From: Vibrio quintilis
GTDB lineage: Bacteria; Pseudomonadota; Gammaproteobacteria; Enterobacterales; Vibrionaceae
Assembly (NCBI RefSeq): GCF_024529975.1
Contig: NZ_AP024897.1
Coordinates: 1,178,001 to 1,242,000 of the forward strand
Direction: 5' to 3'
Length of the DNA stretch: 64,000 nt
A model generated the notes under the pieces. The model was not told the DNA's origin, made no database searches, and saw nothing but the letters and a program-made list of their open reading frames with translations. Positions within the stretch are counted from its first letter, which is position 1. Each line of letters begins with the position of its first letter. A program made the translations under genes and the position numbers. This document shows, piece after piece, positions 21,901-30,372 of this stretch.

Positions 21901-22384
21901 CCGGCTGACACTGACCGATCAGCTGACCGGGATCTCCAACCGGAAATATCTGGATACGATGCTGGCAAATGAAATGGAGCGCGCCAAACGCCATCATATT
22001 CCTTTTGTGATCATTTTTGTCGATATTGACAGTTTTAAACTGGTCAATGACATTCACGGCCATCTGGTCGGTGATGCGGTATTGCAGGGCGTTTCTGCAA
22101 GATTAAAACAGCGTTTGCGTGTCACGGATATTTTGGGACGCTGGGGCGGAGAAGAGTTTATGATTATCTGTCCGGATACGGAGTCTGAGGCTGGCCGGGA
22201 GCTGGCTGAAGGGCTGAGGAATATTATCGGTCAGTCAGATTATCCGGGAGCTGGCCGGGTGACAGCCAGTTTCGGGGTGACTCAGTACCGGCCGGATGAG
22301 TCAGACGACACACTGATTCAGCGGGCCGATGAGGCGCTGTATCATTCCAAAAGACAGGGCCGGAATTGTGTCACGCTGCGGTAA
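18944..22384 (+). CDS. Periplasmic beta-propeller sensor with PAS and diguanylate cyclase (GGDEF) domains
   Basis: This 1146-aa protein starts with a signal-anchor (about 5-30). Many Reg_prop repeats follow (motif like GxLWIGTxxGL-x-RFD, about 12-14 copies, residues 40-700) and form a periplasmic double propeller. Then come a Y_Y_Y domain (about 700-810), one transmembrane helix (about 820-845), a short coiled coil, a PAS domain (about 870-985) and a GGDEF domain. The active site is GGEEF near 1067, preceded by an RVTD inhibitory I-site at the correct spacing. It should make c-di-GMP in response to a periplasmic ligand. Propellers of this type in Bacteroides sense polysaccharide fragments. 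AAGGA before 18944 sets the start. The intact I-site predicts product feedback. Confidence 0.9.
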   Translation: MYQKYLFRWIQTIIQNALIFIILFWGISQAGSAVESSGEIRFSQLSAADGLPSNVIYDGLQDSRGFIWISGSAGLIRYSPHEVRVFSRDIEDKTSLISNSINVLFEDTQGHLWIGTKAGLARFDRHSETFERFIHEPGQPGSLSDNHIRSIFEDHAGVLWIGSEGGLDRLIPGENRTWTVQRTRILSGLKNININAIAQDKTQHLWLGTDNGLYRWNPKIKKLRHFIHHSEQSDSLSDNHIQVLAYTSSGRLWIGTLNGGLNLYVEADESFTHLRHDENDPLSLSSNDVQDILWDEQGRLWVATTGGIDLVQGQKVTRHLLRQTGVSHSDDVAFITSVWADRHERIWFGTLGAGIYIQDPNLKRFKNYLYRHDGHGISARHIRGMAEDARGNIWFGTHSDGLFQFDPVAEKVTVYKSVAGDHNSLSSNRVAAVIEGDDGMIWIGTGGGGLNKFDPETKRFTRYVYAADESQNPAAADSLPHNFIPWLIKDKGGILWLAHFGGGLTRFDPKTETFTNYRHDPDDSHSIGFDILTSVTPLHNGQVWIGTYGKGISVFDRQTKQFRHYRHDPEDPGSLSDDTVRHIYEDSRGRIWVTTNFGLNRYYPDKDKFRVYTTKNGFPANNLLAVVEDNSGQLWISSSKSLTRFNPDTEAIRVYYREDGLGVNSFFFYAFGRTRAGQLMFGGDNGFSLFDPMRIEDNLHPPEVVLTRLEIFNQPAEIGPDRLLKQSITETRSLSLPYNQNSIGIYFSGLNYTAPDKNTYLHKLEGVDKDWVKTGSDRPFALYNHLSPGQYTFKVRAANNDGIRSNKEVSLALNILPPWWQTWWFGVLLVVLSGFLLRAIILWRVRLIAEQNRYLESQVQIRTEELEMSEARFRGLSEATFEGIFIHEQLKILEVNQYGCDLFGYDREELLGRSGRILLADETFETVRDNVRRGNECSYEAIGKRRDGSKFPIEIHAKQIPFRNDFVRVAAVRDITERKQVEAELIRLTLTDQLTGISNRKYLDTMLANEMERAKRHHIPFVIIFVDIDSFKLVNDIHGHLVGDAVLQGVSARLKQRLRVTDILGRWGGEEFMIICPDTESEAGRELAEGLRNIIGQSDYPGAGRVTASFGVTQYRPDESDDTLIQRADEALYHSKRQGRNCVTLR

Positions 22385-22420
22385 GCCGGTTTTTGCTTCC
22401 GTGGTGTTCTGCTGAAACCC

Positions 22421-23482
22421 TCATCCGCTTATACCGTCATCCGGAAAAACATGAATTCCCTGCGGGTTGATGCTGACCGCCACCGGGTCACCGACGGTTA
22501 GTGGTTCATCAGACGTTGCCACCAGATGATGTCCGCTGACATTAACAATATAGCGGCAGTGATCGCCCATAAACTGTTGTTCGAGTACCCGGGTTTCACT
22601 CCGGGAGTCAGCCTTCAGGAGCACATGTTGCGGCCTGAGCAGTAATACACATGCCTGATCTGGATCCCGGTGTGGTGCGTTATCCGGCAGAGAATCAGTC
22701 CGGATTCTGCCCAGCGGGGTGTGAAAACTGTGCCGGCCACCGGGACGGGCGGGCAGGTAACTGCCGCCACCGAGAAAATCAGCAACAAACCGGCTGGATG
22801 GGTGGTGATAAAGTTCACTGGCCGGGCCAAACTGTTCAATCACCCCCTGATTCATGACCGCCATTTTATCGGCAAAGGCAAATGCTTCCTCACGGCTGTG
22901 CGTCACGAAGATCGCCGTCACTCCCTGCTGCTTGAAGATGCTGCGAATTTCACGAATCAATTCATGGCGCACCTGAGTATCAATATTTGAGAAAGGTTCA
23001 TCCAGCAGTAACAGTTCCGGCTGATAAGCCAGCGAGCGGGCAATAGCGACCCGTTGTTGCTGGCCCCCGGAAAGCTGATGCGGGTAACGCGATTGATAAC
23101 CGTCTAACCGTACCAGTGACAACATTTCTTCAACACGTTGCTGTTTTTCCCGGCGGGATTGAGAGGGCAGGCCAAAGGCAATATTTTCGCTGACGGTCAG
23201 GTGGGGAAACAGTGCATAGTCCTGAAAAATCATGCCGATATGGCGTTGTTCCGGCGCTACCTGACGGCTGCTGTCATCCAGCAGCCGGTCATTCAGGTAC
23301 AGTTTTCCTGCGTGTAACGGCAGCAGCCCGGCGATGGCTTTCAGCAGGGTGGTTTTGCCACAGCCGCTGGCACCCAGCAGGCAGATAATCTCCCCCCGGG
23401 TGACCGATAAGGAAAGGGATTCCAGTATAGTCTGGTCGCCATAGCGGCATGTCAGCTGAGTAATGGTGAGTCGTTTTCCCAT
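22421..23482 (-). CDS. fbpC: Ferric-iron ABC transporter ATPase
   Basis: This 353-aa ATPase of the Fbp/Afu iron importer has Walker A GASGCGKTTL (near residue 35), signature LSGGQQQR, Walker B LLLLDEPFSNID, the switch His (FVTHSREEA) and a C-terminal TOBE-like domain from about 250. It couples ATP hydrolysis to Fe3+ import through FbpB. Its ATG overlaps the fbpB stop codon, so the two are translationally coupled. Distal gene of the fbpABC operon. Confidence 0.92.
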   Translation of the reverse strand: MGKRLTITQLTCRYGDQTILESLSLSVTRGEIICLLGASGCGKTTLLKAIAGLLPLHAGKLYLNDRLLDDSSRQVAPEQRHIGMIFQDYALFPHLTVSENIAFGLPSQSRREKQQRVEEMLSLVRLDGYQSRYPHQLSGGQQQRVAIARSLAYQPELLLLDEPFSNIDTQVRHELIREIRSIFKQQGVTAIFVTHSREEAFAFADKMAVMNQGVIEQFGPASELYHHPSSRFVADFLGGGSYLPARPGGRHSFHTPLGRIRTDSLPDNAPHRDPDQACVLLLRPQHVLLKADSRSETRVLEQQFMGDHCRYIVNVSGHHLVATSDEPLTVGDPVAVSINPQGIHVFPDDGISG

Positions 23483-25173
23483 CAGTGGGTCTGCTCCAGT
23501 GAACGATTGACAATGATTAAAGGAATAAGTCCGGCCAACACCAGCAGGATAGCCGGTAATGCCGCCAGCTCCAGTTGCTCATCAGATGCGAAGTTATAAA
23601 CGTAGGTAGCAAGGGTTTCAAAGTTAAACGGACGCAGCAAAAGTGCAGCGTTCAGCTCTTTCATTGATTCGAGAAAGACCAGTAAACCGGCCACCAGCAG
23701 GCCTTTTCTGATCAGCGGGAAATGCACCCGCCACAGCATCCGGCTGACGTGGCAGCCCATCACACGGGCTGCCATATCCATCGAAGGGGAGATCTTACCC
23801 AGACTGCTCTCAACGCTGCCGGTTGCAACAGCAGAGAAGCGGACTACCATGGCAAAAACCAGCGCAAACATTGAGCCGGACAGCAGCAGCCCCGGTGGTT
23901 GCCAGTTCAGCAGCCGGGCCATGTCATTGAGCCAGTGATCGATGGTGAGCACCGGCGCCAGCACACCAATTGCCAGTACAGTTCCGGGGACGGCATAACC
24001 CAGTGAGGACAGACGCATAAATATCACGGTTCTGCCGCTGCTGATCCGGCAGGAAAAATTAGTCACAACGGCCACCATGGTTGCCAGTATGGCGGCCGGA
24101 AAGGAGATTTTCAGGCTGTTCAGGGCGTAGGTTTGAAAAGCCGGCGTCCAGCTTTCCGCAAAGTAATCCCACGTATACAGACCAAGCTGTATCAGCGGCA
24201 GTAAAAATCCGGACAGGAGAATCCCCCAGCACCAAATCAGGGACACTATTTTTTTCCAGCCATGTAACGGGTAGCGGATATTTTCGTGAGCAGCATAATG
24301 TGTCTGAAACAGTTTTTGTCTGCGGCGGCTGAAACGCTCTCCGCTCAGTAACAGCACCACCGCAATCAGCATGATGGCTGAAATTTTGGCGGCGGCTGTC
24401 AGGTTGGCGTAACCGAGCCAGGTGTCATAAACGGCAGTCGTCAGTGTATTGACGGCAAATAAGCTGACGGTGCCGAAGTCTCCCAGTGCTTCCATCGCGG
24501 CCAGTGACAGCCCGACAGCGATGGCTGGCCTGGCTAAAGGCAGCGAGATGCGCCAAAAGCTTTTCAGCGGCGAACATCTCAGTAATCTGGCGGACTGGAG
24601 CAGGCTGACACTTTGTTCCATGAAAGCAGCCCGTGCCATCAGATAGACATAAGGGTAAAGTACGAGGCTCAGCACAAAGACAGCTCCCGGCAGGGTTCTG
24701 ATATCCGGAAACCAGTACCCTGAGCCCTGCCAGCCCGTTAGCTTTCTCAGCAGCCGCTGGACCGGACCGGCATAGTCCAGCCAGTCTGTATACACATAGC
24801 CGATAATATAGCCGGGCATTGCCAGTGGCAGCACCAGTGCCCATTGCAGGAATTTTTCACCGGGCAGACGACACATTGCCATCAGCCATGCGCAGGGGAC
24901 ACCGAGCAGCAGGGACAGGCACATGACACCGGTCACCAGCAGGAAAGTATTCAGGGCATAAACGGGAAGAACTGTGTCATACAGATGAGAAAACAGATCG
25001 CCGGTTTCTCCCTGAGCTGACCAGAAAACAGAGAGGACAGGCGATATCAGCAGCAGTGCTGAGATCGCAGCGCCGATGGTCCATAAATGGTGCGCGCGCA
25101 TTGCCGGCTGATGATGCGTCAGCCCGTTGAAAGGCCGGCGGCCAGCACCGTTACAGGTCGAATCTGACTTCAT
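23482..25173 (-). CDS. fbpB: Ferric-iron ABC transporter permease
   Basis: This inner-membrane permease of 563 aa or less has two fused BPD_transp_1 halves, about 12 membrane helices. The two EAA-type loops are at ALGDFGTVSLF in the first half and ESMKELNAALLLRPF in the second. It forms the Fe3+ channel of FbpABC. The annotated start at 25173 overlaps the end of fbpA by 23 bp; a later Met at 25101 just before the first helix is an alternative. Confidence 0.9.
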   Translation of the reverse strand: MKSDSTCNGAGRRPFNGLTHHQPAMRAHHLWTIGAAISALLLISPVLSVFWSAQGETGDLFSHLYDTVLPVYALNTFLLVTGVMCLSLLLGVPCAWLMAMCRLPGEKFLQWALVLPLAMPGYIIGYVYTDWLDYAGPVQRLLRKLTGWQGSGYWFPDIRTLPGAVFVLSLVLYPYVYLMARAAFMEQSVSLLQSARLLRCSPLKSFWRISLPLARPAIAVGLSLAAMEALGDFGTVSLFAVNTLTTAVYDTWLGYANLTAAAKISAIMLIAVVLLLSGERFSRRRQKLFQTHYAAHENIRYPLHGWKKIVSLIWCWGILLSGFLLPLIQLGLYTWDYFAESWTPAFQTYALNSLKISFPAAILATMVAVVTNFSCRISSGRTVIFMRLSSLGYAVPGTVLAIGVLAPVLTIDHWLNDMARLLNWQPPGLLLSGSMFALVFAMVVRFSAVATGSVESSLGKISPSMDMAARVMGCHVSRMLWRVHFPLIRKGLLVAGLLVFLESMKELNAALLLRPFNFETLATYVYNFASDEQLELAALPAILLVLAGLIPLIIVNRSLEQTH

Positions 25174-26197
25174 CGACCAGTCTGACTGCTGTACTGTGAT
25201 GTTTGGCTATCTCTTCAAGCCGGATATCATCGGCAGTAAATTCTCCCCATGATTCAACCAGTTCTGAGCGTTTTACATCTGTTTTGACCGGATACTCATA
25301 GTTCACTTCGGCATACATTTGCTGTGCTGTGTCTTCGGTCAGAAATTCCATCAGCTTTTGCGCATTTTCCCGGTTTGGCGCATGCTTCGCCATCGCCATG
25401 CCGCTGACATTCACATGGGTTCCGGTTGTTCTCTGGTTGGGAAAATTAATGTGAACGGCGTCAGCCCAGGCTTTCTGTTTGTCATCGTTGACCATCTTGC
25501 CCAGATAATAGCTGTTGCCGAGAGAGACATCACACAGACCTTCTTTGATTGCTTTCACCTGTGCGCGATCATTGCCCTGTGGTTTGCGGGCCAGGTTTGA
25601 TTTCACCCCTTTGAGCCAGGCTTTGGTTGCTTTCTCTCCCTTGTGGGCAATCATGGAAGCAATCAGTGAGATGTTATAAGGGTGCTTGCCCGAACGGGTA
25701 CAGACTTTGCCTTTAAAACGCGGGGTTGCAAGGTGTTTATAGTGAAAGCCTTCCCCCAGTTTTCCCACCCGGTCACGGGATGAATACACATTACGCGTTC
25801 TCAGGGTCAGCGCAAACCATTGATGATGACTGTCCCGGAACTGAGCCGGAATATTGGTGGTAATGATGTCACTGTGTACCGGTTGAACGATCTGTTTGCT
25901 GACCAGTTCAATTAAGCGGCTGATATCGGTTGCCAGCACCACATCTGCGGGACTGTATTCACCTTCCTGAAGCATCTTTTCCGCCAGTCCTTTTTTGGCA
26001 AATTTTACATTGACCTGAATGCCGGTTTGTTCAGTAAATGCTTCAAACATAGGTTCAATCAGAAATGGCTGGCGATACGAATAGACATTGACTTCTTCAG
26101 TTGCGATGACTGAGGTACTGATGACCCCGGTCAGAAGTGTGCAAAGAGTCAGAATCATTTTATTCAGAATGGGTTTCAGCAGGTTCAAGATATCCAT
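25151..26197 (-). CDS. fbpA: Periplasmic ferric-iron-binding protein
   Basis: This 348-aa substrate-binding protein has a signal peptide ending VIATEE, then EVNVYSYRQPFLIEPMFEAF, typical of iron-binding FbpA/FutA proteins. Tyrosines near the C-terminal half (SLGNSYYLGKM) are probable Fe3+ ligands. It delivers iron to FbpBC. The start at 26197 follows AGGAACC about 9 bases away; a Met at 26158 directly before the hydrophobic core is possible. A Fur-like box lies just upstream, so iron limitation should induce the operon. Confidence 0.92.
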   Translation of the reverse strand: MDILNLLKPILNKMILTLCTLLTGVISTSVIATEEVNVYSYRQPFLIEPMFEAFTEQTGIQVNVKFAKKGLAEKMLQEGEYSPADVVLATDISRLIELVSKQIVQPVHSDIITTNIPAQFRDSHHQWFALTLRTRNVYSSRDRVGKLGEGFHYKHLATPRFKGKVCTRSGKHPYNISLIASMIAHKGEKATKAWLKGVKSNLARKPQGNDRAQVKAIKEGLCDVSLGNSYYLGKMVNDDKQKAWADAVHINFPNQRTTGTHVNVSGMAMAKHAPNRENAQKLMEFLTEDTAQQMYAEVNYEYPVKTDVKRSELVESWGEFTADDIRLEEIAKHHSTAVRLVDEVRFDL

Positions 26198-26226
26198 GGT
26201 TGCGCGGTTCCTTTTTACATCTCTTG

Positions 26227-26247
26227 TAATAATAATTGTTATCATTC
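26227..26247. promoter_or_regulatory. Fur-like box upstream of fbpA
   Basis: TAATAATAATTGTTATCATTC matches the Fur consensus GATAATGATAATCATTATC on the opposite strand with only a few mismatches. It lies 30-50 bp before the fbpA start, in promoter position. Confidence 0.75.
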
Positions 26248-26402
26248 ACATCAAGCTTAATTGCAATCCATTACATTTTCCAAGCCAATGGTTGTTACAT
26301 TTTGTATTTGTGATGTAAATTTCAGGATCGCGCAGGGGCACAGGTAAGTCAGCGGACTGCCGGAGGTGGGCCTGCCGAAGCGTGTGATTTTTTGTTGATG
26401 AA

Positions 26403-26436
26403 GCTCTGACTCCTGCATTTTGAGGTTATTTGGGTA
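26403..26436. repeat. Right-end fragment of a MITE
   Basis: The stretch CTCCTGCATTTTGAGGTTAT ending TGGGTA resembles the right end of the long element (CCTGCATCTTCAGGTTGCTTGGGTA). It abuts a complete short copy through a shared TA. Confidence 0.6.
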
Positions 26437-26438
26437 TA

Positions 26439-26481
26439 TACCCAAATAACCTCAATCACGAATTTTCAGGTCATTTGGGTA
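26439..26481. repeat. Solo MITE-like inverted repeat (43 bp) flanked by TA
   Basis: Arms are TACCCAAATAACCTCA and TCAGGTCATTTGGGTA, with TA at 26437-26438 and 26482-26483. It lies back to back with the fragment at 26403-26436, as if inserted at that element's terminal TA. Confidence 0.8.
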
Positions 26482-26862
26482 TAAATAAATATTGTCACTA
26501 ACATTACAGGAAAGTTTTTTTGTGATTATTTGCTCACATTTGAAATAAAGGAACAATGTTTATAATGGTGGTGTTTATTTATTTTAACGGTTGCAACATT
26601 ATAAGAGGGCTTGATGTGCTGTTAATTTATATCATATATAATTCAATTTTATATAAAATAATTCACACATAAAGATTCAATCTGATGACAGTATTTTCAG
26701 GCTGTCTGTACTTGTCCGTGATAATTATTAAAACCAATATTACTCCTGGTGTTAAATATCTGAATAAGCGTTTTTAAATCTGCTTATTATCCATGGTCTG
26801 CCATCGGGGATAGTGATTTCACGCTGTCGGTTAGTCGTTTCATGATTCGGATTGAAAATATA

Positions 26863-26898
26863 TACCCAAACAACCTGCATCTTCAGGTTGCTTGGGTA
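26863..26898. repeat. Solo MITE-like inverted repeat (36 bp) flanked by TA
   Basis: Arms are TACCCAAACAACCTG and CAGGTTGCTTGGGTA, with TA outside both ends, 36 bp before the chemoreceptor start codon. Confidence 0.88.
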
Positions 26899-26934
26899 TA
26901 AATATTTTTGTATCAGCCAATAATTAAAAAATAT

Positions 26935-28857
26935 ATGAAAAACTTAGGATTGAAGAAAACGCTTATTTTGTCAGTTATGATTTTGGTGAGTTTATCCGCA
27001 TCTCTTTCATGTGCCGTTCTTTATTTTCAGGAAAAGAAAATTTTAACTGAAAGTATTTTAAAGGAAAGTGATACGTATATTTCATCACAGGCAGAAAGTA
27101 TCCGGGACAGAGTGAAAAGTAAAATAGCCGGGCTTGAAAATATCGCAGAACAATTCAGGCAAACCCCAATTCTGGGAAACGATAGTGAAAGGTTGCAGCG
27201 GGTTCAGTCTCTGGCTTATGCCGCTGACAATCAAAGTGCGGTATTTGCCTTTGATAATGGTGAGGCATTCTGGACGCTGGGAGAAAAACTGGCACCGGAA
27301 ACATGGCCGGGCAATAAGCTCAAAGGGGATGGCAGAAAGCTGAACTGGTATTCAATGGCGCAAAATCAGCCGGGTATTGTGATTACGGAGCCTTATGTTT
27401 ATCCGGTGACAAATACCTACTGGATTACTTTAGCCCGGCGGATTGCTAACGGCGCTGTTGCTTTTAATATGCAACTCGAATTTTTGAATGGTTTGGTGGA
27501 AAAAACAGCCAGCGAGCTTCCGGGAACTGTTGCTTTTATTCTGAATAGTGACTCAACTGTGATTGCATCGTCTGATGCGAGAATTCCTTCCGGTCAGCAG
27601 GCATTAAAAATGCGGGCGTTGCAGCAGGTGGCTCAACAGGCGACCGGATTATTGTCCAGCCAGATTGATGCGGTTTATTTTCAATCCGATAAAATGTTTT
27701 TTTCCCATCAAATCGCTGTGGGTAATAAGCGCTGGTATTACGTGATGGGGCTGGATCACCACCGGGTATTTTCCAGGCTGGTGACGGCAAGAAATACAGC
27801 GATTCTGCTTTCACTGATTGCCGCTATTATTTCCGCATTCATCAGTTATTTTCTGATCCAAAATCTCTATACACCGATTCTTGCTTTAAAAGCAACCATC
27901 AGTGAACTTTCCAAAGGAGAGGCCGACCTGACGCAACGGCTGAACGTGACTTCCAAAGATGATTTAGGCCAGATTGCAGACAGTGTGAATCAGTTTATTC
28001 AAAACCTCCATGAGATGATGTGCGAGATCCGGGGAGCGGTCTCGACCCTGGAAGGTAGTGTGGAAAAAATCAACCAGCAGTCGGCCCGTAACAGTGATAT
28101 TTTGCAGGAACACGTTTCTCAGACGGAACAGGTGGTGACTTCGATAGAGGAAATGAGTGCAACTGCCCGTTCTATGGCTGAAGATGCTGCCAATACGGCG
28201 AACCTGACGCAGCAGGCTGCGCAGGTTGGCACATCATCGGGGCGGATGGTGCAAAGCTCTCAGGGCACAGTACGTTCGCTGGTGAGTGATGTTGAGCGCT
28301 CGGTCTCTGATGTCGGACAAATGGTGAATGAGACCCAAAAAATCACACAGATTCTGACAGAAATCGGTGCGATTGCTGAGCAGACCAATCTGCTGGCACT
28401 GAATGCAGCGATTGAGGCGGCGAGAGCCGGAGAACAGGGACGGGGCTTTGCTGTGGTTGCGGATGAGGTCAGAAGTCTGGCGGCCCGGACCAAGCAGAGT
28501 ACGACGGAAGTTGAAGGTGCCTTAACCAGCATGATGCAAGGGACGGACATGGTGGTCAGCTCCATGGATCGGACGAAATCACGTTGTCAGGAAACCAGTG
28601 ATGCTTCCGAAGAAGTCTTTGGCAGTCTGGGGGCAATTCATACCCATGTGGAAGATATTAATTCATTAAGTATGCAGATTGCGACTGCGGCGGAAGAGCA
28701 AAGTCAGGTGACGGGGGAGTTGAGCGAGAATATGAATATGATCAACAAAATTGTCGTTGAACTTGGGGATAACGGGAAACAGGCCGTGGCAGATTCTGAT
28801 GAAATCCGGCAAATCAATCAGCAGTTAGCCGCGATTGTGAACCGGTTTAAGCTTTGA
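26935..28857 (+). CDS. Methyl-accepting chemotaxis protein with Cache-type sensor
   Basis: This 640-aa chemoreceptor has TM1 at about 10-32, a double-Cache-like periplasmic sensor (about 35-280; contains [20 protein letters not shown]), TM2 at about 285-305, HAMP (about 305-360) and a signalling domain with tip [18 protein letters not shown] near 482. Cache sensors often bind amino acids or organic acids. The start is chosen at the first ATG before TM1; a TTG at 26908 in the same frame is less likely, and no good ribosome site is visible. The gene is bracketed by MITE copies, and its stop codon lies in sequence shared with the downstream one. Confidence 0.88.
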   Translation: MKNLGLKKTLILSVMILVSLSASLSCAVLYFQEKKILTESILKESDTYISSQAESIRDRVKSKIAGLENIAEQFRQTPILGNDSERLQRVQSLAYAADNQSAVFAFDNGEAFWTLGEKLAPETWPGNKLKGDGRKLNWYSMAQNQPGIVITEPYVYPVTNTYWITLARRIANGAVAFNMQLEFLNGLVEKTASELPGTVAFILNSDSTVIASSDARIPSGQQALKMRALQQVAQQATGLLSSQIDAVYFQSDKMFFSHQIAVGNKRWYYVMGLDHHRVFSRLVTARNTAILLSLIAAIISAFISYFLIQNLYTPILALKATISELSKGEADLTQRLNVTSKDDLGQIADSVNQFIQNLHEMMCEIRGAVSTLEGSVEKINQQSARNSDILQEHVSQTEQVVTSIEEMSATARSMAEDAANTANLTQQAAQVGTSSGRMVQSSQGTVRSLVSDVERSVSDVGQMVNETQKITQILTEIGAIAEQTNLLALNAAIEAARAGEQGRGFAVVADEVRSLAARTKQSTTEVEGALTSMMQGTDMVVSSMDRTKSRCQETSDASEEVFGSLGAIHTHVEDINSLSMQIATAAEEQSQVTGELSENMNMINKIVVELGDNGKQAVADSDEIRQINQQLAAIVNRFKL

Positions 28858-28943
28858 AAGGTGGGTACATTCCTGCATTCTCTTTCCTTGAACTGTACCT
28901 TTCGGCTGCACGCTGAATCCTGCATCTTCAGGTTGCTTGGGTA
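28853..28943. repeat. Right-half MITE fragment fused to the end of the chemoreceptor gene
   Basis: From TTTGAAAGGTGGGTACATTC to CAGGTTGCTTGGGTA this is nearly identical to 9051-9141 of the long element. The left half and left inverted end are absent. TA follows the right end. The stop TGA of the chemoreceptor (28855-28857) is inside the shared sequence. Confidence 0.85.
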
Positions 28944-28948
28944 TATTT

Positions 28949-28985
28949 GCGCCGGTTCTGTTTGTCTGAGCCGGCGTTTGTTTTC
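28949..28985 (+). terminator. Terminator downstream of the chemoreceptor
   Basis: CGCCGG and CCGGCG, extended by imperfect pairs, form a stem around a loop of about 15 nt, followed by TTTGTTTT. Confidence 0.6.
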
Positions 28986-29148
28986 CGGGGTTAACAGAGT
29001 CTGAGATCAACAGACCTCAGGCTGTCTTTTTCACTTGTTCAAATTTTTTGAATGTTCAGGTCAAACCGGTCTGGTTTGAACTTCTCATAATTCAACCTAA
29101 TCTTACAGTCAGAACACGCAGGATAAGACATCCTGAATCATCAATGTA

Positions 29149-29177
29149 TACCCAAATAACCTCAGGTTGCTTAGGTA
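29149..29177. repeat. Minimal MITE-like inverted repeat (29 bp) flanked by TA
   Basis: TACCCAAATAACCT and AGGTTGCTTAGGTA meet with almost no spacer; TA lies on both sides. It is the shortest family member seen, 29 bp before the DoxX start codon. Confidence 0.8.
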
Positions 29178-29206
29178 TATATTCAAAATTATTGAAGGAA
29201 ATCATC

Positions 29207-29650
29207 ATGAAAGCGCTCATCAAAAAACTGACTGAATCCCATGCAGGTTACAGCACGCTGGTATTACGTATTCCGGTTGGCCTCATACTGATGGCTCACG
29301 GTTCACAAAAACTGTTTGGTGCGTTCGGCGGCTATGGGCTGGAAGGCACAGGTCAGTGGATGGCTTCGATTGGTTTGGGGCCGGGTTTGCTGATGGCGTT
29401 TTTAGCCGGTAGTGCGGAGTTCTTTGGCGGGCTGGCAATCCTGGCCGGTCTGTTGACCCGCCCGGCCGCTGCCGTTGTCGCGTTTACTATGATTGTCGCG
29501 ATTGTATCGGTTCACCTGCCGCACGGTCTGTTTATGGCAAATAATGGTTATGAATATGCGCTGTCATTGTTGGCGGTCTGTATTTCACTGCTGTTTTCCG
29601 GTGCGGGTAAATTCAGTCTTGATGCGGCGATTTCGCAAAAAATTTCCTGA
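29207..29650 (+). CDS. DoxX-family membrane protein
   Basis: This 147-aa protein has four hydrophobic helices and the DoxX pattern LRIPVGLILMAHGSQKLFG near residue 20. DoxX/DoxD-like proteins are linked to quinone or redox chemistry, but the role in Vibrio is not settled. GAAGGAAATCATC before 29207 fixes the start; upstream in-frame sequence includes a MITE. It is followed closely by pirin and DCC-type genes, giving a likely three-gene oxidative/redox operon. Confidence 0.85.
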   Translation: MKALIKKLTESHAGYSTLVLRIPVGLILMAHGSQKLFGAFGGYGLEGTGQWMASIGLGPGLLMAFLAGSAEFFGGLAILAGLLTRPAAAVVAFTMIVAIVSVHLPHGLFMANNGYEYALSLLAVCISLLFSGAGKFSLDAAISQKIS

Positions 29651-29676
29651 TTTCTGTTTGTCCGGAGGAACAGCAT

Positions 29677-30372
29677 ATGATCACAGTACGACATTCACAG
29701 GACCGCGGCCGGGCCAGCTTCGGCTGGCTTGACAGCCGGCATACGTTCTCTTTCGGCAATTACTATGATCCGCAGCATATGGGATTTTCAGCGTTGAGGG
29801 TGATCAATGACGACAGGGTGAAACCTGCCGCCGGGTTTGATACCCACGGTCATCGTGATATGGAAATTATCAGCTATGTGCTTGAAGGGCAGATTGCGCA
29901 TAAGGACAGTGAAGGCAATGTGCAGGTGCTGCCCGCCGGAGAGTTTCAACTGATGTCAGCAGGTACGGGTATTTTCCACAGTGAATATAATGCTTCGGAT
30001 TCTGAAGAGCTGCACTTTCTGCAAATCTGGATTCAGCCCGATATACAGGGGGTTGCGCCCGGTTATCAGCAAAAAGATTTTGGCCGTGCTGCCGGTCTGA
30101 CGCCGATCGCGACACCCGATGGAGAAAACGGAACGTTGCGTATCCGGCAGGATGCAGCTTTGTCTCAGCTGATTCTTGAGCCAGGCGCAGAACTTGAGGT
30201 CAGCATACCTGCCGGCCGGAAGCTGTACCTTCATCAGATCAAGGGCCGGTTGCTGGCGGATACAACCACGCTGACTCCCGGTGATGGTGCCAAAGTGGAA
30301 AATCAGCCGCAATTGGCGCTGAGCAATCCGGGCAGTGAGCCACTGACCGCGCTGGTGTTTGATTTACCCTGA
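29677..30372 (+). CDS. Pirin-family protein (YhhW-type quercetinase-like)
   Basis: This 231-aa bicupin protein has the pirin signature (RGRASFGWLDSRHTFSFG) and likely metal ligands in FDTHGHRDMEI and FHSEYN. Bacterial pirins of this size, such as YhhW, can cleave quercetin in vitro, but their physiological role is unclear. AGGAGGAACAGCAT... places a good ribosome site before the ATG. The stop overlaps the next gene's start (TGATG). Confidence 0.88.
   Translation: MITVRHSQDRGRASFGWLDSRHTFSFGNYYDPQHMGFSALRVINDDRVKPAAGFDTHGHRDMEIISYVLEGQIAHKDSEGNVQVLPAGEFQLMSAGTGIFHSEYNASDSEELHFLQIWIQPDIQGVAPGYQQKDFGRAAGLTPIATPDGENGTLRIRQDAALSQLILEPGAELEVSIPAGRKLYLHQIKGRLLADTTTLTPGDGAKVENQPQLALSNPGSEPLTALVFDLP

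Larger units (their letters stand above)
26248..26934. other. AT-rich intergenic region with three MITE copies
   Basis: About 690 bp separate the divergent fbpA and chemoreceptor genes. It holds inverted-repeat elements at 26403-26481 and 26863-26898. The rest is AT-rich with no gene seen. Confidence 0.5.
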
